A stretch of DNA of 64,000 bases from a bacterium (lineage in GTDB: Bacteria > Chloroflexota > Anaerolineae > Caldilineales > Caldilineaceae). Below are positions 36,200 to 44,824 of the stretch, piece after piece; positions within the stretch are counted from its first letter, which is position 1; each line of letters starts with the position of its first letter. The stretch covers positions 1 to 64,000 of the forward strand of contig WGMT01000037.1 in assembly GCA_016124945.1 (NCBI GenBank). Reading direction: 5' to 3'. The position numbers and the translations under genes are program-made. The notes under the pieces were generated by a model, which saw only the letters and a list, made by a program, of their open reading frames with translations, did no database searches and was not told where the DNA came from.

Positions 36200-36288
36200 C
36201 TCTGCCGAAGTTTTTTCGCTAAGTTCGCAAGATGGGTTACTGGCAGCATGGGGTGGTGAGGAAAGGGGTTTAGGTTCCATCCAATCTG

Positions 36289-38580
36289 TTGCTCGGTCTA
36301 CTGCCCAGCTACACAGTATCCTTCTGGTACAAGGCAGGCGTCGCCACGCAAAGCACACCCTTCTCGATCATCGGCGTCCAAGCCAACGGCATGGACACAC
36401 CCTATGCCTTGAGGATAGACAACAGCAGCGGTCGCCTGGAGTTTGCGATTGAAAATACGACACTCTCGGCAAACACCAATCTAAACAGACGATCTACAAA
36501 TCTACAAGACACCGCTGGGCGCGGAGACAGTGCGTGATCTGTACACCCGATCCCTGCAATCCTACTGTGTTGGTGTCAAGTACAACCTGGGCAGCTACGA
36601 CTGGACCAAGCTCAACATCTCCTCGCCCGACGTGCGCGGCGGCAAGATCACAGCGGGCGCTGAGCTGATGGTGACCATCGACAACGATCTGCCTACGTCC
36701 GGCGTCGTAGGCTTGAGCAATGGGCAGTACGAGAACGTGGTAAGTCTTCTCGTCGGCACGCTCAACCTCGACGTCGCCGTCTGTAACACTGGACAGCGAA
36801 ACCCTCACCCTGGCGGACACGTGGCAACTGGGCGGGAGGCGACTGTCTTCGAGTGTCAACTCGACGATGGTGACTTCGTCCCTGCACCACGCCATGGCGC
36901 TACGACGACCTAGGCAAGGGCGAACACACCTTCCAGGTGCGCGCCCGCGATGACGCCGGCCAGACCGGTACAGCCGCCCGCTTTGTCTGGACGATCCTGA
37001 ATGAAGGGCCCGTCGCCATCGACCAAGCGCTGGAAATCGAGTCGGGGACGCCGACGGCGATTGTGCTCACTGCCACCGACCAGGATGTGTTGTCCTATCG
37101 GGTGGTGGATGGGCCGGATCACGGGGTGCTGCTCGGTGTGCCGCCCACGCTCACGTACGTCCCCGATAGCCGTTTCTTCGGCACCGATAGTATTGTCTTC
37201 AAGGCCAGTGACGGCCGGCTCGACTCGAATGAGGCAACGGTCACGTTAACCGTCCTTAACCCGGCGCCCACCGCCGAGGCCGGTGGCCCGTACAGCGTAG
37301 ACGAAGGTGGTAGCGTCGCGCTCAACGGCGTGGGGACGGATCCTAATAACGATCCGTTGACCTATGCTTGGGATCTGGACAACGACGGCACGTTTGAGAC
37401 ACCCGGGCAGGACGTCTCGTTCATTGAGGTGGACGGCCCCAACAACGTAAGCGTTTCGCTCCAGGTGTGCGACGACAAGGGCAATTGCGCCGTCGACAGA
37501 GCCACGGTTGAGGTGGTCAACGTTGCGCCGACCATCGACCTGAGCGGCGCGCCTAGCGCGGAGGAAGGCACAAGCTACAGCCTGACGCTGGGTGCCGTCA
37601 CCGATCCAGGGCAAGACACGGTGATAGCGTGGACTGTCAACTGGGGAGACGGCCCTGGAAATGTCAACATCAGTGTGGATCTCACCGACGAGGATGGCGT
37701 TCATGTCGCGGCAGGCACACTCGCCGTGACCGTAAACAACGGCGATCCGGTGATCACTGCCCTGACCGCGCCCAGCGCACCGGTCGACATCCAGATGCAA
37801 CCTGTCTCTGTCAGCGTGGCATTCACCGATGCCGGCGCGCAAGATCGGCACAAAGTCACCTGGGATTGGGGAGATGGAAAACCCGTCACCGTGCAGGAGA
37901 ATGTCTTGAGCCCGGCTGTAGCGGCGCACGTCTATGCCGGGGCCGGCGTCTACCCAGTTCAAGTTACAGTGGAAGACAGCGACGGCGGGTCTACGAGCCA
38001 GATCTACGAGTACGTTGTGGTTTACGATCCAGAGGGTGGATTCGTCACCGGCGGCGGCTGGATTTACTCTCCGGCCGGCGCTTACCTGCCCGAACCGAAT
38101 CTTGAGGGGAAAGCCAATTTCGGTTTCGTTTCCAAGTACAAGAAGGGCGCCAACGTACCCTCAGGTGTCACAGAGTTCCAGTTTAAGACAGCCAATCTGA
38201 GCTTCAAATCCGACAGCTATGAATGGCTGGTGGTAGCCGGGGCCAAAGCACAGTACAAGGGGAACGGCGTCGTCAACGGGGTAGGTGGGTACAAGTTCTT
38301 TGTCACGGCGATTGACGCTGATGTCAACACCAATGATGCCCATACTGCCGACACGTTCCGTATCAAGATCTGGCGTGATGTAGACGGCGCCGAAGAACTT
38401 CTTTACGACAACCAGATCGCGTGCAGTAACCTATCGACCGACGCAGATCCCTGCACCGGATTGGGCGGCGGCAACATCGTGGTCCACGATGGCAAGAAGG
38501 GTAATAAGGATCAAGATGGAGACGGTGATTCGGCAAACGAAAGCAACAACCTTTACTTGCCCACCGTTCATGGCAACTGA
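36289..38580 (+). pseudogene. Frameshifted remnant of a large PKD/LamG surface protein
   Basis: Homologous-looking segments lie in alternating frames. A LamG-like part (SYTVSFWYKAGV) starts near 36289; a middle part (WTKLNISSPDVRGG) runs from 36530 in another frame; the rest runs from about 36883 to 38580. One break is pinpointed: FECQLDDGDFVP ends in one frame and CTTPWRYDDLGKGEHTF continues in another, as if one C were lost at about 36880-36883. The long 3' part has a cadherin-like segment, PKD domains (AGGPYSVDEGGS, WDWGDGKP), and ends NNLYLPTVHGN. No signal peptide or proper start is visible. A sequencing or assembly error could explain some of the shifts. Confidence 0.75.
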
Positions 38581-38610
38581 CACCTGCGCTTCCTAATCGG
38601 TTCGTCACGA

Positions 38611-38682
38611 TTCAGGTGCGGCGCACTGACCAGGAGAGCAACCTGTATGCGCCAACGTCTGGGCCAGTGCGTCGCACCTGAA
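38611..38682. terminator. 18-bp inverted repeat between convergent genes
   Basis: Arms 38611-38628 (TTCAGGTGCGGCGCACTG) and 38665-38682 pair with one mismatch around a 36-nt loop. It follows the surface-protein remnant and precedes the end of the opposing M42 gene. Confidence 0.6.
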
Positions 38683-38702
38683 CAGTTACATCGGTTCAAT
38701 AA

Positions 38703-38748
38703 AGAGCCGCCAGAGACTCAGTGTTGTGAAGGAGAGCCTGGCGGTTCT
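38703..38748. terminator. Second hairpin between convergent genes
   Basis: AGAGCCGCCAG (38703-38713) and CTGGCGGTTCT (38738-38748) pair with one mismatch. With the neighbouring repeat it may insulate the remnant from the hydrolase operon on the other strand. Confidence 0.5.
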
Positions 38749-38856
38749 TAGATGACTTTGGCCAGTTTGCGGAGAAAGATGCGGACTCTCCGCAACCTGG
38801 TCGATGGCTTGGTTGTGACCGAAGTAAAATTTGGCGCCGGTTGCGGCCTACGATCC

Positions 38857-39960
38857 TCACCAACCAGCGAGGGGTGGCTGTGACAAGCAAGACTTGAGCA
38901 GATCGACGGTCAACAGCAGATCCTGTAACGAGACCGTCTCAAATGGGCTGTGTGTGTAACGACAAGGGAATGCAACCAGTGCCGTGCGGACGCCCTGGCG
39001 CAAGAAGGCGCCGCCGTCACTGCCATAATTGTGAAAGATCGCGTGCTGATGCGGAATAGATGCATCCACAGCACAGTCGACTAGATGACCGCTTAACACT
39101 GGATCATAGTGCACCCAATCTTTGTGAACGATGATCGGCCCCTGACCTAGATAGACAGGCATGTGTTCTTGACCGGCCACCGGCAAATCGCCGGATAGCC
39201 CCACATCGAGCGCAATCGCCCAGTCAAACTTTTCCTGTAAACAGAGGGCAAGCGCACCGGTGCAGCCGTTCTCTTCTTGGACCGTTACCGAGTAGATCAA
39301 TTCGTACTGGAATTCGGCTGGATCCATCTCTTCCAAAAGCAGGGTCATAATCGCCAGCGCCGCACGATTGTCCATCGCTTTGCCGGTGACAAAATGCCCC
39401 AGCCGCCGCGTGATCGGGGTCCAGATCACGCGAGCACCCACTTCTGCGCCCCAACTGCGCGCTTCGGCTTCGCTGGTTGCCCCGATATCCACAAAAACAT
39501 CCCCCCAACCCTTCACCGAACTACTATCTGTATCGCCCACAATATGACCGGTTGGCGCAGCGAAAACACCCTCGATCATCTGGCGCCGCCCAATGACAAG
39601 CGCAGGTTGGCCGATGGGATAGAGCCACCCCGGCACTTTGGACGGTTGCCGATTCCAGATCGAGAGCTTGAGGAAGCCGCCCGGTGTAATCGACTGGACC
39701 ATGAAACAGATCTCATCGGCGTGGGCGTCGACGAGCAACTTCGGCCCATTGCCGCCGACACGGGCCACCAGGTTGCCAATGCCCTGCAATTCTGTCGAAC
39801 TGACATAGGGCGACCACAGCTCACGCAATTGGGCGAGGACATACTCTTCGCGTCCAATTGGCCCCGGGGTTTCACTCAACTGCTGGACAAGGCTGAAAAG
39901 GCGGGCGGAACGGCTGTCTAGTTCAGGCAGGTATGGTTTTGGCAAAGGCTGTATAGACAT
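38857..39960 (-). CDS. M42-family aminopeptidase
   Basis: A 367-residue M42 (glutamyl/deblocking aminopeptidase type) metallopeptidase, a cytosolic enzyme that trims N-terminal residues of peptides in large oligomers. Metal and catalytic residues are visible: LLVDAHADEI (His 80, Asp 82), GKAMDNRAAL (Asp 197, bridging), TVQEENG (Glu 229 catalytic, Glu 230 ligand), ALDVGLS (Asp 252) and YTHSPFE (His 337). The ATG at 39960 is preceded by GGGAG at proper spacing. It is the last gene of the peptide-degradation locus and starts 15 bp after the M20 gene ends, so the two are cotranscribed. Confidence 0.92.
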   Translation of the reverse strand: MSIQPLPKPYLPELDSRSARLFSLVQQLSETPGPIGREEYVLAQLRELWSPYVSSTELQGIGNLVARVGGNGPKLLVDAHADEICFMVQSITPGGFLKLSIWNRQPSKVPGWLYPIGQPALVIGRRQMIEGVFAAPTGHIVGDTDSSSVKGWGDVFVDIGATSEAEARSWGAEVGARVIWTPITRRLGHFVTGKAMDNRAALAIMTLLLEEMDPAEFQYELIYSVTVQEENGCTGALALCLQEKFDWAIALDVGLSGDLPVAGQEHMPVYLGQGPIIVHKDWVHYDPVLSGHLVDCAVDASIPHQHAIFHNYGSDGGAFLRQGVRTALVAFPCRYTHSPFETVSLQDLLLTVDLLKSCLSQPPLAGW

Positions 39961-39975
39961 TGACGGCTCCCAGTT

Positions 39976-41466
39976 TTATAGATCAGCATAGGTGAAGAGA
40001 AGATTGGCGTAAAACTTTTCCAGATCCGCGAGACCACCAACGCGCACGCCCTCGCTATGGGTGTAGCCGTCGATGACAATGTATTCGTTCGGTGAATGGG
40101 CACGGCCGCCGTGCCCGATGCCGCCGCTGACAAAACTAGCGCCCAAGTATTTTTGGAAGAGGTGCCCAGGCCAGCCGCCTGAACTACGCGGCCAGATCTG
40201 TGGTTCGACGCCAAATTGGCGGTAGCCGGCAATGAGCGCTTTGACGATGGCATCTTCTTCGCTGACATGCCCCCAACTGCCGGGTTCCGATGTTGTCCCC
40301 GGGCGTAGCCGCATTTCGATATCGCTGTAGCCGTGCTTGTCCAGGTGTGCACGGATCTTCTGGGCCAGGTCTTCTTTGTTCTGATCGGGCACGAGGCTCA
40401 CGTTCAATTTACAGACGGCCCGATGCGGCACAATTGCTTTGGAAACGGATACGTCACCAGGGCGTGCATCACCGGCATACATACCGCGGATCCCCAGCGT
40501 GGGGGCAAACATAAGTCGTTCAAGGGCCGCCCTGCCGGTGAGTCCGTTAATGAATTCATCGACGCCGATGAGTTGCTTGTACTCTTGTTCGTCCCACTGA
40601 TGGGCCAGCCGATCCAACTGTGTAGCCTGTTCTTCGTTGGGTGGCAAGACGTCGTCGTAGAAACCTTCGACGAGCACGGTGTTGCCATTGTCGGTGGTGA
40701 GGCAGTTGAGCGCTTCGATTAGGCGCCAGGTGGGGTTGTCTACCAGTGCGCCATAGCCACTGTGGATCTCGTAGCGCCCCGGTCCGCGTCCCCAAAGCGC
40801 GCCGCTACACTCCAGTTCAAAGATGACGCCCCGTTTGCTACCCAGGTTGATCGCTGTCCGTCCATTCGGTTGCTGTCGCGGCATAGGAAAGTAGAGATCG
40901 TCCGCCGCCAGGAGCTCGACATTGTCGCGAATAAAAGCGCCAAGGCTGCCGCTGCCAAGCTCTTCCTCGCCTTCAGCCACAAACTTGAGGTTCACAGGCA
41001 GCGCGATGCCTGCCTGTTGGAAGGCTTCCACTGTATTGAGGAAAGCCTGCATCGGTCCTTTGGTGTTGATCACCCCGCGCCCGACCATGCAACGACCATA
41101 GGGCGGCATGTCGACAATCTGGGCGTCAAGCGGCGGCGCGATCCAATCTTCGCCTGGGAGAACGGCCTCAGTATCGTACATGAAGTAGATGATCAAGGTG
41201 CGTGCTGCACCGGCATCAAGATGGCCGAAGACAATTGGATTTCCCGGTGTCTCGAAAATTTGGGCGTCCTTGCAGCCGAGGGCGGCAAATTTGTCGCGCA
41301 GTAGCCTCGCTGTCGTCTGGATACCTTCGGCGCCATCAGCCGTCGTTGACATACTGGGCTGGCGAATCACCTCTTGAATGTTGGTGATATGTTGCTCAAT
41401 ATCCCGGTCGATAACCGCTGCAATCTGCGAAAATGCACCCTCACGCTGTGTCATTTCCGTCTGCAT
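39976..41466 (-). CDS. M20-family peptidase homologue with altered metal site
   Basis: A 496-residue protein with the M20/M25/M40 fold: catalytic domain, inserted dimerisation domain (about 210-390) and catalytic C-terminus. It keeps the Glu pair (VAEGEEELGS, 167-168) and the late His (GHGGRAHSPNE). Two usual ligands differ: the HxD motif reads YFMYDTEAV with Met 96 in place of His, and the bridging Asp motif reads GRGVINTKGP with Asn 134. A subfamily with similar substitutions may exist; I cannot verify this here. It could be a peptidase using an altered centre or a non-hydrolytic protein. ATG 41466 has a GGGAAAGGA site; the next gene starts within 15 bp. Confidence 0.85.
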   Translation of the reverse strand: MQTEMTQREGAFSQIAAVIDRDIEQHITNIQEVIRQPSMSTTADGAEGIQTTARLLRDKFAALGCKDAQIFETPGNPIVFGHLDAGAARTLIIYFMYDTEAVLPGEDWIAPPLDAQIVDMPPYGRCMVGRGVINTKGPMQAFLNTVEAFQQAGIALPVNLKFVAEGEEELGSGSLGAFIRDNVELLAADDLYFPMPRQQPNGRTAINLGSKRGVIFELECSGALWGRGPGRYEIHSGYGALVDNPTWRLIEALNCLTTDNGNTVLVEGFYDDVLPPNEEQATQLDRLAHQWDEQEYKQLIGVDEFINGLTGRAALERLMFAPTLGIRGMYAGDARPGDVSVSKAIVPHRAVCKLNVSLVPDQNKEDLAQKIRAHLDKHGYSDIEMRLRPGTTSEPGSWGHVSEEDAIVKALIAGYRQFGVEPQIWPRSSGGWPGHLFQKYLGASFVSGGIGHGGRAHSPNEYIVIDGYTHSEGVRVGGLADLEKFYANLLFTYADL

Positions 41467-41500
41467 TTTTCACATCCTTTCCCTTTTACAATTCGCGGCT

Positions 41501-41536
41501 CATCCGTGTCCACAGGTTCCTCTCAGGGCTGGATGC
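41501..41536. repeat. 36-bp dispersed repeat (copy 1)
   Basis: The segment CATCCGTGTCCACAGG ... GGCTGGATGC recurs almost unchanged at 51461-51497. It lies in the short gap upstream of the M20 gene on the minus strand. Confidence 0.65.
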
Positions 41537-41562
41537 CTATGCCACATCTAAATCACAAACGT

Positions 41563-42999
41563 CTATGCGAAGTTTTTGCGGAATTTGTAGCGCTCGAAGA
41601 TGAGGTTGATGCCGTCGTCGTCCAAATGGAATTCCACCACTGTGTTGCGACCGCTGGAAAAGGTCTGGAAGCGTGCTAGATCTTTGCTGAGATGGAGCGG
41701 AATGAGGATGGAGGAGCGGTCTTCGTGATGGTAGCGGATCGTGAAACGCAGCAAGTCGCCCAGGGGCGTCACCTCTGCCCTGATTGTATTGCGGAAACTG
41801 GTGTACGCCCCGGTGAGGCGCGCCAGCGCCTGCTCAATGCGCAGGAAGGGGAGATTCTGCGGCGACTCGCCTAGCATGCGCGCCAGGGTCACCATGGCAA
41901 GTTGCGCCATGGGATAGCCATGCGCGTTGGCGAGCAGCACAGCGCCGACGCCACGTTCGGGCATCAGGGCCAGATAGGATGTGCCGCCCATGATGCCGCC
42001 GCCGTGCCCAACCAGGTCGTCCCCGTAGAAGTTCTGCGCAATCTGAAAGCCACAACCGAAGTGACCCTCGTGGATGGGCGCATCTGTTTCCGTAGGATCT
42101 GCCCCGTCCTGGTCGCCGAAGGGGCCGAGGACGATGCTTGTGTCCTCTTGTGGCAGTCGGACGCGGGGCGTTCGCATCTGCTGGAGCGACTCTCGGCTGA
42201 TCAGTTGTGCGCCGTCTGGCAGTTGCCCGTCGTTGAGCAGGGCGACGACGAGACGCGCCATGTCTTCGGCACAGCTTACCAGACCACCGGCAGCGGGCAT
42301 CTCGCCGTAGAGATTGGCGCCCACGAAGCGTTTGCCGTCGCGGTCATGCATATAGGGGATTGCGGCGTCTTCGTCCTGTTCAAAGCGTGTGCGGGCGAAG
42401 TGGGTACGCTCCATTTGCAGCGGCTTGAGGATATGCTGCTCGACATAGCTTGTATAACTTTGGCCGGCGCGTTGCGCGATCAGGCGACCGAGCAGGAGAT
42501 AGCCTTCGTTCAGGTAGAACCAGCGCTCGCCAGGTGGGCAGACCGCCCAATCGTCCGCGCCCTGCAAGAACGCAAGCAAGTCGGCTTCGGTAGCAACAGG
42601 GATCCCACTCATAAACCACTCGTCCGACATCTTAGATTCTGAGAAGCCAAGACCAGGGATCCCGCTCGTGTGGGAGAGCAGATGCCAGACTCGGATCGGC
42701 TCACCGTGTGGCGCCAGATCAAGTGCCAACCACTGGTCAATCCGGTCGTCGAGATTGAGCAGTCCGCGATCACAGAGTTGAAAAACGGCCAGGGCGGTAA
42801 AGACTTTGGTGATGCTGCCCAGGCCGAATTGGGTGCGTGGCGTAACCGGTCGTCGCGCCTCAACGTCACGAAAGCCGAAGACGCGGTGATCGCACGTCTC
42901 ATCCGCTGAGACAAGGCTGACGGCCAGACCGGGCAGATGCGTCTCCTGCATGCGCGCCAGCACAAACGAGTCAAGTGCGGCTAGATGCTCACGCTCCAA
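41563..42999 (-). CDS. Serine beta-lactamase-like hydrolase (class C / S12 type)
   Basis: A 478-residue serine hydrolase of the beta-lactamase/D-aminopeptidase/esterase superfamily (S12). The catalytic SxxK is GSITK (Ser 62, Lys 65) and the YxN motif is FYLNEGY (Tyr 162, Asn 164); HLLSHTSGIPG is the usual family block. The extra C-terminal region (about 370-478) resembles the lipocalin-like tail of D-aminopeptidase-type members. There is no signal peptide, so it is probably cytoplasmic and not a drug-resistance enzyme. Translation appears to begin at TTG 42999 behind AGGAG, overlapping the end of the HyuB gene by 11 bp. Context suggests action on D-amino-acid or modified peptides. Confidence 0.87.
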   Translation of the reverse strand: MEREHLAALDSFVLARMQETHLPGLAVSLVSADETCDHRVFGFRDVEARRPVTPRTQFGLGSITKVFTALAVFQLCDRGLLNLDDRIDQWLALDLAPHGEPIRVWHLLSHTSGIPGLGFSESKMSDEWFMSGIPVATEADLLAFLQGADDWAVCPPGERWFYLNEGYLLLGRLIAQRAGQSYTSYVEQHILKPLQMERTHFARTRFEQDEDAAIPYMHDRDGKRFVGANLYGEMPAAGGLVSCAEDMARLVVALLNDGQLPDGAQLISRESLQQMRTPRVRLPQEDTSIVLGPFGDQDGADPTETDAPIHEGHFGCGFQIAQNFYGDDLVGHGGGIMGGTSYLALMPERGVGAVLLANAHGYPMAQLAMVTLARMLGESPQNLPFLRIEQALARLTGAYTSFRNTIRAEVTPLGDLLRFTIRYHHEDRSSILIPLHLSKDLARFQTFSSGRNTVVEFHLDDDGINLIFERYKFRKNFA

Positions 43000-44680
43000 G
43001 TTTCCGCTCCTCTCCCGTTATCCCGTACTCCTGTGCTGCGGACTGGGGTGTGATGTAGCCCAGCGCAAGGTCGCGCAGAACGCGGTGTTCGGCGCGTCTT
43101 TCCACAGGACCGAAGCCACCCCCACCTGCAATGCACAACTCGACCACGTCACCTGGTTGGAGGCTGATGGGCGGGAAGCGGTAGGTACGCTCGCCGTTGA
43201 TGTAGACCTCGCCAATCTGGCCGGGGCGACCGCCATTCAATCCCTGGGGGAGCGTGGTGAGTCGATCGGGGGTGAGGTTGAAGATGATGGGATCGCTGCC
43301 GACATGCTCAAACGCAATGATCTGCCCAAGCCCGCCACGAAACTCTCCGGGGCCGCCGCTATCAGGCCGCAGTTCCTTCTTCAGAAAGCGGATAGGCGCC
43401 ATGCTCTCGATCACTTCGCAGGGTGTGATCGTGCTGTTGTTCGGGTAGGCCACGGGCAGCATGCCGTCCATTGACGGTAGAGCGCCACGCCCGCCATGGG
43501 GCAGCATGTCCACGAGGAAGTGGCCAAGTTTGGCGTCGGTGCCGCTGAGGACGAAGGGCCAGATTGCGCCGTTACACGCCTGGACCTGTTCGCCGAAGAT
43601 GGGCCAAAGCGCCCCGAAGAGGACCTGATTCAGGTTGTTGGTTGTTTTGGCGCGCGCCTTCACGGCGGCAGGATAGGCAACGTTCAGGATCGATCCAGGC
43701 GGTGCAGAGACATGAATGGGCCGGAAGATCCCTTCGTTGTTGGGCATAGACGGCGCCAGCGCACACTTGAACGGGTACATACTCGTCGCCAACGTACTGT
43801 TGAAGGGAACATTGATGGCGCCATGTCGGCTTTGTGGCGAAGTCCCCGTATAGTCTATGAAGACAGTGTCGCCACGCACGTCCACTTTTACATGGAGATG
43901 CACTGTCTCCACATAGCCGTCAATGTCCAGCCCATATTCGTGGCTGCCGTCGGGGAGGGCCTGGATCTGACGGCGCATAAAGGCTTCGGAACGGGAGAGG
44001 ATGGTGTGTGAGAGCGCATCGAGGTCGTCCATTTCATAGTCGGCCAGGAACTCGCGGACACGCTCAGCCCCAATTTTGGCGGCGCCGGCCATTGCCCGTA
44101 AGTCACCCAAAAGCAGATCCGGCACGCGGCAGTTGGCGCCGATGATGTCGAAGGCAATGGGATTTTCCTTGCCTGCTTCGTAGAGCTTGAAGGGCAGCAT
44201 TCTCAGCCCTTCACTGAAGATATCATAGCCTTCGATCTCGCCTGGGTGGCCGCCCACGTCTGACATGTGGGACACAGTGCCAATACAGGCCACCACCCGA
44301 TTGTTCAAGAAGACAGGGGTCAGCAGAATATAGTCCGGCAGGTGACCCGTTCCGATCCAGGGATCGTTGGTTGCCAGCACATCGCCCGGCTTCAACGTCT
44401 CGATGGGGAAGCGATTGAGCAACACCTTCGCCGTAAGTGGGTAGATGGAGGCAAAGTTCGCCGTACTCAAGACGGATTGGCAGAGGGATGCGCCGTTGGG
44501 GTCGGTGAGGATACAGGCGAAATCCCGACTTTCGCGCAGGATCGTGGAAAAGGTTGTGCGCACGATGATCTGGTCAACTTCGTCCATGATCGAGATCAGC
44601 CGCTGCCACAATATTTCCAGCGATATCGGGTCAATGTCCGTTGGCGGCATGGTGAAACCGCTCGGTGAATGCTCAGTCAT
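42989..44680 (-). CDS. Hydantoinase B / oxoprolinase-type subunit (HyuB)
   Basis: A 563-residue HyuB-family protein, the subunit of ATP-dependent N-methylhydantoinase, acetone carboxylase and 5-oxoprolinase complexes. Family landmarks are DPISLEILWQRLISIMDE, LATNDPWIGTGHLPD, SHMSDVGGHPG, DYTGTSPQ and the glycine-rich AGGGGFGP end. The partner HyuA subunit, normally adjacent and carrying the ATPase fold, is absent from the window. ATG 44680 follows GGGAG; the frame's earlier TTG lacks support. In this peptide-hydrolase locus it may open pyroglutamate or other cyclic peptide ends, but that needs HyuA and is inferred. Confidence 0.9.
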   Translation of the reverse strand: MTEHSPSGFTMPPTDIDPISLEILWQRLISIMDEVDQIIVRTTFSTILRESRDFACILTDPNGASLCQSVLSTANFASIYPLTAKVLLNRFPIETLKPGDVLATNDPWIGTGHLPDYILLTPVFLNNRVVACIGTVSHMSDVGGHPGEIEGYDIFSEGLRMLPFKLYEAGKENPIAFDIIGANCRVPDLLLGDLRAMAGAAKIGAERVREFLADYEMDDLDALSHTILSRSEAFMRRQIQALPDGSHEYGLDIDGYVETVHLHVKVDVRGDTVFIDYTGTSPQSRHGAINVPFNSTLATSMYPFKCALAPSMPNNEGIFRPIHVSAPPGSILNVAYPAAVKARAKTTNNLNQVLFGALWPIFGEQVQACNGAIWPFVLSGTDAKLGHFLVDMLPHGGRGALPSMDGMLPVAYPNNSTITPCEVIESMAPIRFLKKELRPDSGGPGEFRGGLGQIIAFEHVGSDPIIFNLTPDRLTTLPQGLNGGRPGQIGEVYINGERTYRFPPISLQPGDVVELCIAGGGGFGPVERRAEHRVLRDLALGYITPQSAAQEYGITGEERKLGA

Positions 44681-44754
44681 GCGTCTCGCTCCCAAGGGAT
44701 GGCGGTGGTCTGTTACGTCGGTGGGGGTGGTATGTTACAAATTTGGTTGTTCAA

Positions 44755-44818
44755 GATGGGTTACGACCGCTGAACCTGACGGGACGAGCAGAGTGGATGC
44801 AAGCGGTCGTAACCCATC
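44755..44818. terminator. 17-bp perfect inverted repeat after the M3 gene
   Basis: GATGGGTTACGACCGCT (44755-44771) pairs perfectly with 44802-44818 around a 30-nt loop. On the minus strand it starts a few bases after the M3 stop codon and precedes the hyuB-like gene, so it could reduce read-through within the operon. Confidence 0.65.
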
Positions 44819-44824
44819 CTACAA

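Noticed and set aside
36937..38580. Intact 547-residue secreted PKD protein
   Set aside because: It would begin with GTG in the middle of a conserved GEHTFQVRARD motif, without signal peptide, and the missing first part is found upstream in other frames.
41563..42999. Antibiotic-resistance beta-lactamase
   Set aside because: The motifs fit the S12 family in general, but there is no signal peptide and the neighbours are peptide hydrolases; a resistance role is not supported.
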